Positions 27,123-41,250 of a DNA stretch of 64,000 nucleotides are shown piece by piece (the first letter of the stretch is position 1; each line of letters begins with the position of its first letter). The stretch lies in contig NW_025963557.1 in the NCBI RefSeq assembly GCF_910591885.1, positions 1,984,001-2,048,000 on the forward strand. Reading direction: 5' to 3'. The notes beneath the pieces are model-generated. The model saw nothing but the letters and a program-made list of their open reading frames with translations, was not told the origin of the DNA and did not search any database. A program made the translations under genes and the position numbers. Source of the DNA: Bombus terrestris (lineage: Eukaryota; Arthropoda; Insecta; Hymenoptera; Apidae).

Positions 27123-29882
27123 ATGACGTCATGTAGTATTACTTTATGACGTATGACGTCATGTAGTATTACTTTATGACGTATGACGTCATGTAGTATT
27201 ACTTTATGACGTATGACGTCATGTAGTATTAGGTTACAACGTATGACGTTATGTATTATTACGATATAACGTATGACGTTATGTATTATTACGATATAAC
27301 GTATGACGTCATGTAGTATTACGTAATAACGTATGCCGTCATGTAGTATTACGTTATAACATATGACGTCATGTAGTATTACGATATAACGTACAACGTT
27401 ATATAGAATTACGATATAACGCACAACGTTATGTCGTATTACGTTATAACGTATCATGTCATGTAGCATTACGTTATAACGTATAACTTTATGGAGTATT
27501 ACGTTATAACGTATGATGTCATGTGGTAATACGTTATTACAAATATCGTAATATTGTGTTACTTTATGACGTATGACGTCATGTAGTATTACTTTATGAC
27601 GTATGACGTCATGTTGTATTACGTTATAACGTATGACGTTCTGGAGTATTACGTTATAACGTATGAGGTCATGTGGTATTACGTTATTACGAATAACGTT
27701 ATATTGTGTTAATTTATGACCTAGGACGTCATGTAGTATTACTTTATGACGTATGACGTCATGTTGTATTAGGTTACAACGTATGATGTTATGTATTATT
27801 ACGATATAACGTATGACGATATGTATTATTACGTTATAACGTATGCCGTCATGTAGCATTACGTTATAACGTATGACTTTATGGAGTATTACGTTATAAC
27901 GTATGATGTCATGTTGTATTACGTTATTACAAATATCGTAATATTGTGTTACTTTATGACCTATGACGTCATGTAGTATTACTTTATGACGTATGACGTC
28001 ATGTTGTATTAGGTTACAACGTATGACGTTATGTATTATTACGATATAACGTATGACGTTATGTATTATTACGATATAACCTATGAAGTTATGTATTATT
28101 ACGATATAACGTATGACGGTATGTAGTATTACGTTATTCCGTATAACGTTATATAGTGTTACTTTATGAAGTATGACGTTATGTTGTAGTACGTTATAGC
28201 GTATGACGTTATGGAGCATTACGTTATAACGTATGAGGTCATGTGGTATTACATTAGTACGAATATCGTAATATTGTGTTACTTTATGACGTACGACGTC
28301 ATGTAGTATTACTTTATGACGTACGACGTCATGTAGTATTACTTTATGACGTATGACGTCATGTGGTATTACGTTATTGCGAATAACGTTATATTGTGTT
28401 ACTTTATGACGTATGACGTCATGTAGTATTACTTTATGACGTATGACGTCATGTAGTATTACTTTATGACGTATGACGTCATGTAGAATTAGGTTACAAC
28501 GTATGACGTTATGTATTATTACGATATAACGTATGACGTTATGTATTATTACGATATAACGTATGACGTCATGTAGTATTACGTTATAACGTATGCCGTC
28601 ATGTAGCATTACGTTATAACATATGACGTCATGTAGTATTACGATATAACGTACAACGTTATATAGAATTACGATATAACGCACAACGTTATGTCGTATT
28701 ACGTTATAACGTAAAATGTCATGTAGCATTACGTTATAACGTATGACTTTATGGAGTATTACGTTATAACGTATGACGTTACGTAGTATTACGTTATAAC
28801 GTATGAGGTCATGTGGTATTACGTTATTACGAATAACGTTATATTGTGTTACTTTATGACGTATGACGTCATGTAGTATTACTTCATGACGTATGACCTC
28901 ATGTAGTATTAGGTTACAACGTATGACGTTATGTATTATTACGATATAACCTGTGAAGTTATGTATTATTACGATATAACGTATGACGTCATGTAGTATT
29001 ACGTTATAACGTATGCCGTCATGTAGCATTACGTTATAACATATGACGTCATGTAGTATTACGATATAACGTACAACGTTATATAGAATTACGATATAAC
29101 GCACAACGTTATGTCGTATTACGTTATAACGTATCATGTCATGTAGCATTACGTTATAACGTATGACTTTATGGAGTATTACGTTATAACGTATGATGTC
29201 ATGTGGTATTACGTTATTACAAATATCGTAATATTGTGTTACTTTATGACGTATGACGTCATGTAGTATTACTTTATGACGTATGACGTTATGTTGTATT
29301 AGGTTACAACGTATGATGTTATGTATTATTACGATATAACGTATGACGTTATGTATTATTACGATATAACGTATGACGTTATGCAGTATTAGGTTATAAC
29401 GTATGACGTCATGTCGTTTTGCGTTATAACTTATGCCGTCATGTAGCATTACGTTATAACATATGACGTCATGTAGTATTACGATATAACGCACAACGTT
29501 ATATAGAATTACGATATAACGCACAACGTTATGTCGTATTACGTTGTAACGTATCATGTCATGTAGCATTACGTTATAACGTATGACTTTATGGAGTATT
29601 ACGTTATAACGTATGATGTCATGTGGTATTACGTTATTGCGAATAACGTTATATAGTGTTACTTTATGAAGTATGACGTTATGTTGTATTACGTTATAGC
29701 GTATGACGTTATGGAGCATTACGTTATAACGTATGAGGTCATGTGGTATTACATTAGTACGAATATCGTAATATTGTGTTACTTTATGACGTACGACGTC
29801 ATGTAGTATTACTTTATGACGTATGACGTCATGTGGTATTACGTTATTACGAATAACGTTATATTGTGTTACTTTATGTAGT

Positions 29883-29896
29883 ATGACTTATGTAGT
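29883..29896. repeat. 14-bp partial unit (half-unit scar), copy 1 of 4
   Basis: ATGACTTATGTAGT stands alone between two full units and shifts unit starts from 3 to 17 modulo 30. It equals the first 15-bp half of a unit with TTAT at 7-10, less one G. The preceding unit ends in TTATGTAGT instead of TTATGACGT, so three half-unit-like motifs lie in a row. The next unit is also aberrant (CATTTCTTTATAATGT). Copies lie at 37427, 56152 and 61497. Confidence 0.9.
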
Positions 29897-32800
29897 ATGA
29901 CGTGATGTAGCATTTCTTTATAATGTACGACGTTATGTAGCATTACGGTATAACGAATAACGCTGTACTGTGTTACTTTATAACGTATGACGTTATGTAG
30001 TGTTACGTTATAACGTATGACGTCGTGTAGTATTACGTTATAACGTATGACGTTATGTATTATTACGATATAACGTAATACGTTATGCAGAATCGGGTTA
30101 TAACGTATGACGTCATGTAGTTTTGCGTTATAACGTATGACGTTACGTAGTATTACGTTATAACGTATGATGTTATGGAGTATTACGTTATAACGTATGA
30201 GGTCATGTGGTATTACGTTATTACGAATATCGTAATATGGTGATACTTTATGACGCATGACGCCATGTAGTATTACTTTATTACGTATGACGTCATGTAG
30301 TATTAGGTTATAGCGTATGACGTTATGTATTATTACGATATAACGTATGACGTTATGCAGTATTAGGTTATAACGTATGATGTCATATACTTTTGCGTTA
30401 TAACGTATGACGTTATGGAGTATTACGTTATAACGTATGACGTGTTGTGGTATTACGTTATTGCGAATAACGTTATATTGTGTTACTTTATAACGTATGA
30501 CGTCATGTAGTATTACGTTATAACGTATGGCGTAATGTAGTATTACGATTTAACGTATGACGTCATGTGGTATTACGTTATTGCGAATAACGTTATATTG
30601 TGTTACTTTCTGATGTATGACGTCATGTAGTATTACGTTATAGCGTATGACGTTATGGAGCATTACGTTATAACGTATGAGGTCATGTGGTATTACATTA
30701 GTACGAAGATCGTAATATTGTGTTACTTTATGACGTACGACGTCATGTAGTATTACTTTATGACGTATGACGCCATGTGGTATTACGTTATTGCGAATAA
30801 CGTTATATTGTGTTACTTTATGACGTATGACGTCATGTAGTATTACGTTATAACGTATGACGGTATGTAGTATTACGTTATTCCGTATAACGTTATATCG
30901 TGTTACTTTATGACGTATGACGTCATGTAGTATTACTATATGACGTATGACGTCATGTAGTATTAGGTTACAACGTATGACGTTATGTATTATTACGATA
31001 TAACGTATGCCGTCATGTAGCATTACGTTATAACATATGACGTCATGTAGTATTACGATATAACGTACAACGTTATATAGAATTACGATATAACGCACAA
31101 CGTTATGTCGTATTACGTTATAACGTATCATGTCATGTAGCATTACGTTATAACGTATGACTTTATGGAGTATTACGTTATAACGTATGATGTCATATGC
31201 TATTACGTTACTACGAATATCGTAATATTGTGTTACTTTATGACGTATGACGTCATGTAGTATTACTTTATGACGTATGACGTCATGTAGTATTACTTTA
31301 TGACGTATGACGTCATGTAGTATTAGGTTACAACGTCTGACGTTATGTATTATTACGATATAACGTATGACGTCATGTAGTACTACGTTATAACGTATGA
31401 CGTCATGTAGTATTACGATATAACGTACAACGTTATGTCGTATTACGTTATAACGTATCATGTCATGTAGTATTACGTTATAACGTATGACGTTATGGAG
31501 TATTACGTTATAACGTATGAGGTCATGTGGTATTACGTTATTACGAATATCGTAATATTGTGATCCTTTATGACGTATGACGCCATGTAGTATTACTTTA
31601 TTACGTATGACGTCGTGTAGTATTAGATTACAACGTATGACGTTATGTATTATTACGATATACCGTATGACGTTATGTATTATTACGATATAACGTATGA
31701 CGTCATGTAGTATTAGGTTACAACGTATGACGTTATGTATTATTACGATATAACGTATGACGTCATGTAGTATTACGATATAACGTACAACGTTATATAG
31801 AATTACGATACAACGCACAACGTTATGTCGTATTACGTTATAACGTATCATGTCATGTAGCGTTACGTTATATCGTATGACTTTATGGAGTATTACGTTA
31901 TAACGTATGATGTCATGTGGTATTACGTTATTACGAATATCGTAATATTGTGTTACTTTATGACGTATGACGTCATGTAGTATTACTTTATGACGTATGA
32001 CGTCATGTAGTATTACTTTATGACGTATGACGTCATGTAGTATTACTTTATGACGTATGACGTCATGTAGTATTAGGTTACAACGTATGACGTTATTCAT
32101 TATTACGATATAACGTATGACGTCATGCAGTATTAGGTTATAACGTATGACGTCATGTTGTTTTGCGTTATAACTTATGATGTTATGTAGTATTACGATA
32201 CAACGTATGACGTCATGTGGTGTTACGTTATTGCGAATAACGTTATATTGTGTTACTTTATGACGTATGACGTCATGTAGTATTACGATATAACGTACAA
32301 CGTTATATAGAATTACGATATAACGCACAACGTTATGTCGTATTACGTTATAACGTATCATGTCATGTAGCATTACGTTATAACGTATGACTTTATGGAG
32401 TATTACGTTATAACGTATGATGTCATGTGCTATTACGTTATTACGAATATCGTAATATTGTGATCCTTTATGACGTATGACGCCATGTAGTATTACTTTA
32501 TTACGTATGACGTCGTGTAGTATTAGATTACAACGTATGACGTTATGTATTATTACGATATAACGTATGACGTTATGTATTATTACGATATAACGTATGA
32601 CGTCATGTAGTATTAGGTTACAACGTATGACGTTATGTATTATTACGATATAACGTATGACGTCATGTAATATTACGATATAACGTACAACGTTATATAG
32701 AATTACGATATAACGCACAACGTTATGTCGTATTACGTTATAACGTATCATGTCATGTAGCGTTACGTTATAACGTATGACTTTATGGAGTATTACGTTA

Positions 32801-34006
32801 TAACGTATGATGTCATGTGGTATTACGTTATTACGAATATCGTAATATTGTGTTACTTTATGACGTATGACGTCATGTAGTATTACTTTATGACGTATGA
32901 CGTCATGTAGTATTACTTTATGACGTATGACGTCATGTAGTATTACTTTATGACGTATGACGTCATGTAGTATTACTTTATGACGTATGACGTCATGTAG
33001 TATTACTTTATGACGTATGACGTCATGTAGTATTAGGTTACAACGTATGACGTTATTCATTATTACGATATAACGTATGACGTTATGCAGTATTAGGTTA
33101 TAACGTATGACGTCATGTTGTTTTGCGTTATAACTTATGATGTAATGTAGTATTACGATACAACGTATGACGTCATGCGGTGTTACGTTATTGCGAATAA
33201 CGTTATATTGTGTTACTTTATGACGTATGACGTCATGTAGTATTACTTTATGACGTATGACGTCATGTAGTATTAGGTTACAACGTATGACGTTATGTAT
33301 TATTACGATATAACGTATGACGTTATGTATTATTACGATATAACGTATGACGTCATGTAGTATTACGTTATAACGTATGCCGTCATGTAGCATTACGTTA
33401 TAACATATGACGTCATGTAGTATTACGATATAACGTACAACGTTATATAGGATTACGATATAACGCACAATGTTATGTCGTATTACGTTATAACGTATCA
33501 TGTCATGTAGCATTACGTTATAACGTATGACTTTATGGAGTATTACGTTATAACGTATGATGTCATGTGGTATTACGTTATTACGAATATCGTAATATTG
33601 TGTTACTTTATGACGTATGACGTCATGTAGTATTACTTCATGACGTATGACGTCATGTAGTATTACTTTATGACGTATGACGTCATGTAGTATTAGGTTA
33701 CAACGTATGACGTTATGTATTATTACGATATAACGTATGACGTTATGCAGTATTAGCTTATAACGTATGACGTCATGTAGTTTTGCGTTATAACTTATGA
33801 CGTTATGTAGTATTGCGATACAACGTATGACGTCATGTGGTATTACGTTATTGCGAATAACGTTATATTGTGTTACTTTATGACGTATGACGTCATGTAG
33901 TATTACGTTATAACGTATGACGGTATGTAGTATTACGTTATTCCGTATAACGTTATATAGTGTTACTTTATGATGTATGACGTTATGTTGTATTACGTTA
34001 TAACGT

Positions 34007-34786
34007 ATGATGTTATGGAGTATTACGTTATAACGTATGACGTCATGTGGTAATACTTTATTACGAATAACGTTATATTGTGTTACTTTATGACGTATGA
34101 CGACATGTAGTATTAGGTTACAACGTATGACGTTATGTATTATTACGATATAACGTATGACGTTATGCAGTATAAGGATATAACGTATGACGTCATGTAG
34201 TCTTGCGTTATAACGTATGACGTTATGTAGTATTACGATATAACGTATGACGTCATGTAGTATTACGTTATAACGTATGACGTGATGTGGTATTACGTTA
34301 TTACGAATAACGTTATATTGTGTTACTTTATAACGTATGACGTCATGTAGTATTACGTTATTCCGTATAACGTTATATAGTGTTACGTTATAAAGTATGA
34401 CGTCATGTAGTATTACGTTATAACGTATGACGTGATGTGGTATTACGTTATTACGAATAACGTTATATTGTGTTACTTTATAACGTATGACGTCATGTAG
34501 TATTACGTTATAACGTATGGCGTTATGTAGTATTACGATATAACGTATGACGTCATGTGGTATTACGTTATTGCGAATAACGTTATATTGTGTTACTTTA
34601 TGACGTATGGCGTCATGTAGTATTACGTTATAACGTATGACGGTATGTAGTGTTACGTTATTGCGAATAACGTTATATTGTGTTACTTTATGACGTATGA
34701 CGTCATGTAGTATTACGTTATAACGTATGACGGTATGTAGTATTACGTTATTCCGTATAACGTTATATCGTGTTACTTTATGACGT
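34007..34786. repeat. 26-unit module, copy 3 of 5
   Basis: Counterpart of copy 2, exactly 7664 bp downstream, carrying the same GTAGTCTTGCG variant. Confidence 0.88.
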
Positions 34787-36016
34787 ATGACGTCATGTAG
34801 TATTACTTTATGACGTATGACGTCATGTAGTATTACTTTATGACGTATGACGTCATGTAGTATTACTTTATGACGTATGACGTCATGTAGTATTAGGTTA
34901 CAACGTATGACGTTATGTATTATTACGATATAACGTATGACGTTATGTATTATTACGATATAACGTATGACGTCATGTAGTATTACGTAATAACGTATGC
35001 CGTCATGTAGTATTACGTTATAACATATGACGTCATGTAGTATTACGATATAACGTACAACGTTATATAGAATTACGATATAACGCACAACGTTATGTCG
35101 TATTACGTTATAACGTATCATGTCATGTAGCATTACGTTATAACGTATAACTTTATGGAGTATTACGTTATAACGTATGATGTCATGTGGTAATACGTTA
35201 TTACAAATATCGTAATATTGTGTTACTTTATGACGTATGACGTCATGTAGTATTACTTTATGACGTATGACGTCATGTTGTATTACGTTATAACGTATGA
35301 CGTTCTGGAGTATTACGTTATAACGTATGAGGTCATGTGGTATTACGTTATTACGAATAACGTTATATTGTGTTAATTTATGACCTATGACGTCATGTAG
35401 TATTACTTTATGACGTATGACGTCATGTTGTATTAGGTTACAACGTATGATGTTATGTATTATTATGATATAACGTATGACGATATGTATTATTACGTTA
35501 TAACGTATGCCGTCATGTAGCATTACGTTATAACGTATGACTTTATGGAGTATTACGTTATAACGTATGATGTCATGTTGTATTACGTTATTACAAATAT
35601 CGTAATATTGTGTTACTTTATGACCTATGACGTCATGTAGTATTACTTTATGACGTATGACGTCATGTTGTATTAGGTTACAACGTATGACGTTATGTAT
35701 TATTACGATATAACGTATGACGTTATGTATTATTACGATATAACCTATGAAGTTATGTATTATTACGATATAACGTATGACGGTATGTAGTATTACGTTA
35801 TTCCGTATAACGTTATATAGTGTTACTTTATGAAGTATGACGTTATGTTGTAGTACGTTATAGCGTATGACGTTATGGAGCATTACGTTATAACGTATGA
35901 GGTCATGTGGTATTACATTAGTACGAATATCGTAATATTGTGTTACTTTATGACGTACGACGTCATGTAGTATTACTTTATGACGTACGACGTCATGTAG
36001 TATTACTTTATGACGT

Positions 36017-36046
36017 ATGACGTCATGTGGTATTAGGTTACAACGT
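36017..36046. repeat. Hybrid unit at a four-unit deletion
   Basis: This unit begins ATGACGTCATGTGG like the unit at 28353 and ends TAGGTTACAACGT like the unit at 28473. In the first copy those two lie 120 bp apart. The switch falls near unit positions 16-19, where both parents read TTA. The full 30-bp length is kept, as expected from an in-register crossover or deletion. Confidence 0.88.
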
Positions 36047-37426
36047 ATGACGTTATGTATTATTACGATATAACGTATGACGTTATGTATTATTACGATA
36101 TAACGTATGACGTCATGTAGTATTACGTTATAACGTATGCCGTCATGTAGCATTACGTTATAACATATGACGTCATGTAGTATTACGATATAACGTACAA
36201 CGTTATATAGAATTACGATATAACGCACAACGTTATGTCGTATTACGTTATAACGTAAAATGTCATGTAGCATTACGTTATAACGTATGACTTTATGGAG
36301 TATTACGTTATAACGTATGACGTTACGTAGTATTACGTTATAACGTATGAGGTCATGTGGTATTACGTTATTACGAATAACGTTATATTGTGTTACTTTA
36401 TGACGTATGACGTCATGTAGTATTACTTCATGACGTATGACCTCATGTAGTATTAGGTTACAACGTATGACGTTATGTATTATTACGATATAACCTGTGA
36501 AGTTATGTATTATTACGATATAACGTATGACGTCATGTAGTATTACGTTATAACGTATGCCGTCATGTAGCATTACGTTATAACATATGACGTCATGTAG
36601 TATTACGATATAACGTACAACGTTATATAGAATTACGATATAACGCACAACGTTATGTCGTATTACGTTATAACGTATCATGTCATGTAGCATTACGTTA
36701 TAACGTATGACTTTATGGAGTATTACGTTATAACGTATGATGTCATGTGGTATTACGTTATTACAAATATCGTAATATTGTGTTACTTTATGACGTATGA
36801 CGTCATGTAGTATTACTTTATGACGTATGACGTTATGTTGTATTAGGTTACAACGTATGATGTTATGTATTATTACGATATAACGTATGACGTTATGTAT
36901 TATTACGATATAACGTATGACGTTATGCAGTATTAGGTTATAACGTATGACGTCATGTCGTTTTGCGTTATAACTTATGCCGTCATGTAGCATTACGTTA
37001 TAACATATGACGTCATGTAGTATTACGATATAACGCACAACGTTATATAGAATTACGATATAACGCACAACGTTATGTCGTATTACGTTGTAACGTATCA
37101 TGTCATGTAGCATTACGTTATAACGTATGACTTTATGGAGTATTACGTTATAACGTATGATGTCATGTGGTATTACGTTATTGCGAATAACGTTATATAG
37201 TGTTACTTTATGAAGTATGACGTTATGTTGTATTACGTTATAGCGTATGACGTTATGGAGCATTACGTTATAACGTATGAGGTCATGTGGTATTACATTA
37301 GTACGAATATCGTAATATTGTGTTACTTTATGACGTACGACGTCATGTAGTATTACTTTATGACGTATGACGTCATGTGGTATTACGTTATTACGAATAA
37401 CGTTATATTGTGTTACTTTATGTAGT

Positions 37427-37440
37427 ATGACTTATGTAGT
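37427..37440. repeat. 14-bp half-unit scar, copy 2 of 4
   Basis: Identical to 29883-29896 with the same flanking units, 7544 bp downstream. It restores unit starts to 1 modulo 30. Confidence 0.9.
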
Positions 37441-38070
37441 ATGACGTGATGTAGCATTTCTTTATAATGTACGACGTTATGTAGCATTACGGTATAACGA
37501 ATAACGCTGTACTGTGTTACTTTATAACGTATGACGTTATGTAGTGTTACGTTATAACGTATGACGTCGTGTAGTATTACGTTATAACGTATGACGTTAT
37601 GTATTATTACGATATAACGTAATACGTTATGCAGAATCGGGTTATAACGTATGACGTCATGTAGTTTTGCGTTATAACGTATGACGTTACGTAGTATTAC
37701 GTTATAACGTATGATGTTATGGAGTATTACGTTATAACGTATGAGGTCATGTGGTATTACGTTATTACGAATATCGTAATATGGTGATACTTTATGACGC
37801 ATGACGCCATGTAGTATTACTTTATTACGTATGACGTCATGTAGTATTAGGTTATAGCGTATGACGTTATGTATTATTACGATATAACGTATGACGTTAT
37901 GCAGTATTAGGTTATAACGTATGATGTCATATACTTTTGCGTTATAACGTATGACGTTATGGAGTATTACGTTATAACGTATGACGTGTTGTGGTATTAC
38001 GTTATTGCGAATAACGTTATATTGTGTTACTTTATAACGTATGACGTCATGTAGTATTACGTTATAACGT

Positions 38071-38100
38071 ATGGCGTTATGGAGCATTACGTTATAACGT
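38071..38100. repeat. Second hybrid unit at a four-unit deletion
   Basis: It begins ATGGCGT like the unit at 30527 and continues TATGGAGCATTACG like the unit at 30647, again 120 bp apart in the first copy. The undeleted arrangement is also preserved at 40951-41100, which shows that the deletion is the derived state. Confidence 0.88.
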
Positions 38101-39890
38101 ATGAGGTCATGTGGTATTACATTAGTACGAAGATCGTAATATTGTGTTACTTTATGACGTACGACGTCATGTAGTATTACTTTATGACGTATGACGTCAT
38201 GTGGTATTACGTTATTGCGAATATCGTTATATTGTGTTACTTTATGACGTATGACGTCATGTAGTATTACGTTATAACGTATGACGGTATGTAGTATTAC
38301 GTTATTCCGTATAACGTTATATCGTGTTACTTTATGACGTATGACGTCATGTAGTATTACTATATGACGTATGACGTCATGTAGTATTAGGTTACAACGT
38401 ATGACGTTATGTATTATTACGATATAACGTATGCCGTCATGTAGCATTACGTTATAACATATGACGTCATGTAGTATTACGATATAACGTACAACGTTAT
38501 ATAGAATTACGATATAACGCACAACGTTATGTCGTATTACGTTATAACGTATCATGTCATGTAGCATTACGTTATAACGTATGACTTTATGGAGTATTAC
38601 GTTATAACGTATGATGTCATGTGCTATTACGTTACTACGAATATCGTAATATTGTGTTACTTTATGACGTATGACGTCATGTAGTATTACTTTATGACGT
38701 ATGACGTCATGTAGTATTACTTTATGACGTATGACGTCATGTAGTATTAGGTTACAACGTCTGACGTTATGTATTATTACGATATAACGTATGACGTCAT
38801 GTAGTACTACGTTATAACGTATGACGTCATGTAGTATTACGATATAACGTACAACGTTATGTCGTATTACGTTATAACGTATCATGTCATGTAGTATTAC
38901 GTTATAACGTATGACGTTATGGAGTATTACGTTATAACGTATGAGGTCATGTGGTATTACGTTATTACGAATATCGTAATATTGTGATCCTTTATGACGT
39001 ATGACGCCATGTAGTATTACTTTATTACGTATGACGTCGTGTAGTATTAGATTACAACGTATGACGTTATGTATTATTACGATATAACGTATGACGTTAT
39101 GTATTATTACGATATAACGTATGACGTCATGTAGTATTAGGTTACAACGTATGACGTTATGTATTATTACGATATAACGTATGACGTCATGTAGTATTAC
39201 GATATAACGTACAACGTTATATAGAATTACGATACAACGCACAACGTTATGTCGTATTACGTTATAACGTATCATGTCATGTAGCGTTACGTTATATCGT
39301 ATGACTTTATGGAGTATTACGTTATAACGTATGATGTCATGTGGTATTACGTTATTACGAATATCGTAATATTGTGTTACTTTATGACGTATGACGTCAT
39401 GTAGTATTACTTTATGACGTATGACGTCATGTAGTATTACTTTATGACGTATGACGTCATGTAGTATTACTTTATGACGTATGACGTCATGTAGTATTAG
39501 GTTACAACGTATGACGTTATTCATTATTACGATATAACGTATGACGTTATGCAGTATTAGGTTATAACGTATGACGTCATGTTGTTTTGCGTTATAACTT
39601 ATGATGTTATGTAGTATTACGATACAACGTATGACGTCATGTGGTGTTACGTTATTGCGAATAACGTTATATTGTGTTACTTTATGACGTATGACGTCAT
39701 GTAGTATTACGTTATAACGTATGACGGTATGTAGTATTACGTTATTCCGTATAACGTTATATAGTGTTACTTTATGAAGTATGACGTTATGTTGTAGTAC
39801 GTTATAGCGTATGACGTTATGGAGCATTACGTTATAACGTATGAGGTCATGTGGTATTACATTAGTACGAATATCGTAATATTGTGTTAC
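38071..39890. repeat. Segment repeated at 41071-42890
   Basis: About 61 units match 41071-42890 at an offset of exactly 3000 bp (100 units). Shared markers include the TTCATT unit (39511 and 42511) and the unit beginning ATCATG. The match ends where this copy has TTTATGGCGT at its end and the other has TTTATGACGT. Confidence 0.8.
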
Positions 39891-41250
39891 TTTATGGCGT
39901 ATGACGTCATGTAGTATTACGTTATAACGTAGGACGTTATGTATTATTACGATATAACGTATGACGTCATGTAGTATTACGTTATAACGTATGCCGTCAT
40001 GTAGCATTACGTTAGAACATATGACGTCATGTAGTATTACGATATAACGTACAACGTTATATAGGATTACGATATAACGCACAATGTTATGTCGTATTAC
40101 GTTATAACGTATCATGTCATGTAGCATTACGTTATAACGTATGACTTTATGGAGTATTACGTTCAAACGTATGACGTCATGTGGTATTACGTTATTACGA
40201 ATATCGTAATATTGTGTTACTTTATGACGTATGACGTCATGTAGTATTACGTTATAACGTATGACGGTATGTAGTATTACGTTATTCCGAATAACGTTAT
40301 ATAGTGTTACTGTATGATGTATGACGTTATGTTGTATTACGTTATAGCGTATGACGTTATGGAGCATTACGTTATAACATATGAGGTCATGTGGTATTAC
40401 ATTAGTACGAATATCGTAATATTGTGTTACTTTATGGCGTATGACGTCATGTAGTATTACGTTATAACGTAGGACGTTATGTATTATTACGATATAACGT
40501 ATGACGTCATGTAGTATTACGTTATAACGTATGACGTCATGTAGTTTTGCGTTATAACGTATGACGTTACGTAGTATTACATTATAACGTATGATGTTAT
40601 GGAGTATTACGTTATAACGTATGAGGTCATGTGGTATTACGTTATTACGAATAACGTAATATGGTGATACTTTATGACGCATGACGCCATGTAGTATTAC
40701 TTTATTACGTATGACGTCATGTAGTATTAGGTTATAGCGTATGACGTTATGTATTATTACGATATAACGTATGACGTTATGCAGTATTAGGTTATAACGT
40801 ATGATGTCATATACTTTTGCGTTATAACGTATGACGTTATGGAGTATTACGTTATAACGTATGACGTGTTGTGGTATTACGTTATTGCGAATAACGTTAT
40901 ATTGTGTTACTTTATAACGTATGACGTCATGTAGTATTACGTTATAACGTATGGCGTAATGTAGTATTACGATTTAACGTATGACGTCATGTGGTATTAC
41001 GTTATTGCGAATAACGTTATATTGTGTTACTTTCTGATGTATGACGTCATGTAGTATTACGTTATAGCGTATGACGTTATGGAGCATTACGTTATAACGT
41101 ATGAGGTCATGTGGTATTACATTAGTACGAATATCGTAATATTGTGTTACTTTATGACGTACGACGTCATGTAGTATTACTTTATGACGTATGACGTCAT
41201 GTGGTATTACGTTATTGCGAATAACGTTATATTGTGTTACTTTATGACGT

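Larger units (their letters stand above)
24603..32266. repeat. 7664-bp tandem duplication, copy 1
   Basis: This block is followed immediately by its copy at 32267. The offset is 7664 bp from 24603 to 28353, 7544 bp from 28503 to 30527 and 7424 bp from 30677 to 32266; each step of 120 bp is a four-unit loss in the second copy. The block includes a 26-unit module and one 14-bp half-unit scar. Upstream of 24603 and downstream of 32266 the correspondence stops at once, so the borders are sharp. Confidence 0.9.
32267..39690. repeat. 7664-bp tandem duplication, copy 2, lacking 2 x 4 units
   Basis: Second copy of 24603-32266, 7424 bp long. It carries the hybrid units at 36017 and 38071 that mark its two 120-bp deletions, and its own copy of the 14-bp scar at 37427. 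Otherwise I saw only scattered substitutions, for example GTCATGCGG near 33171. Confidence 0.9.

Noticed and set aside
29883..29986. Possible inserted foreign element at the irregular stretch around the 14-bp scar
   Set aside because: Every piece can be read as satellite: a half-unit less one base followed by units with extra substitutions. There are no terminal repeats, no target-site duplication and no novel sequence.
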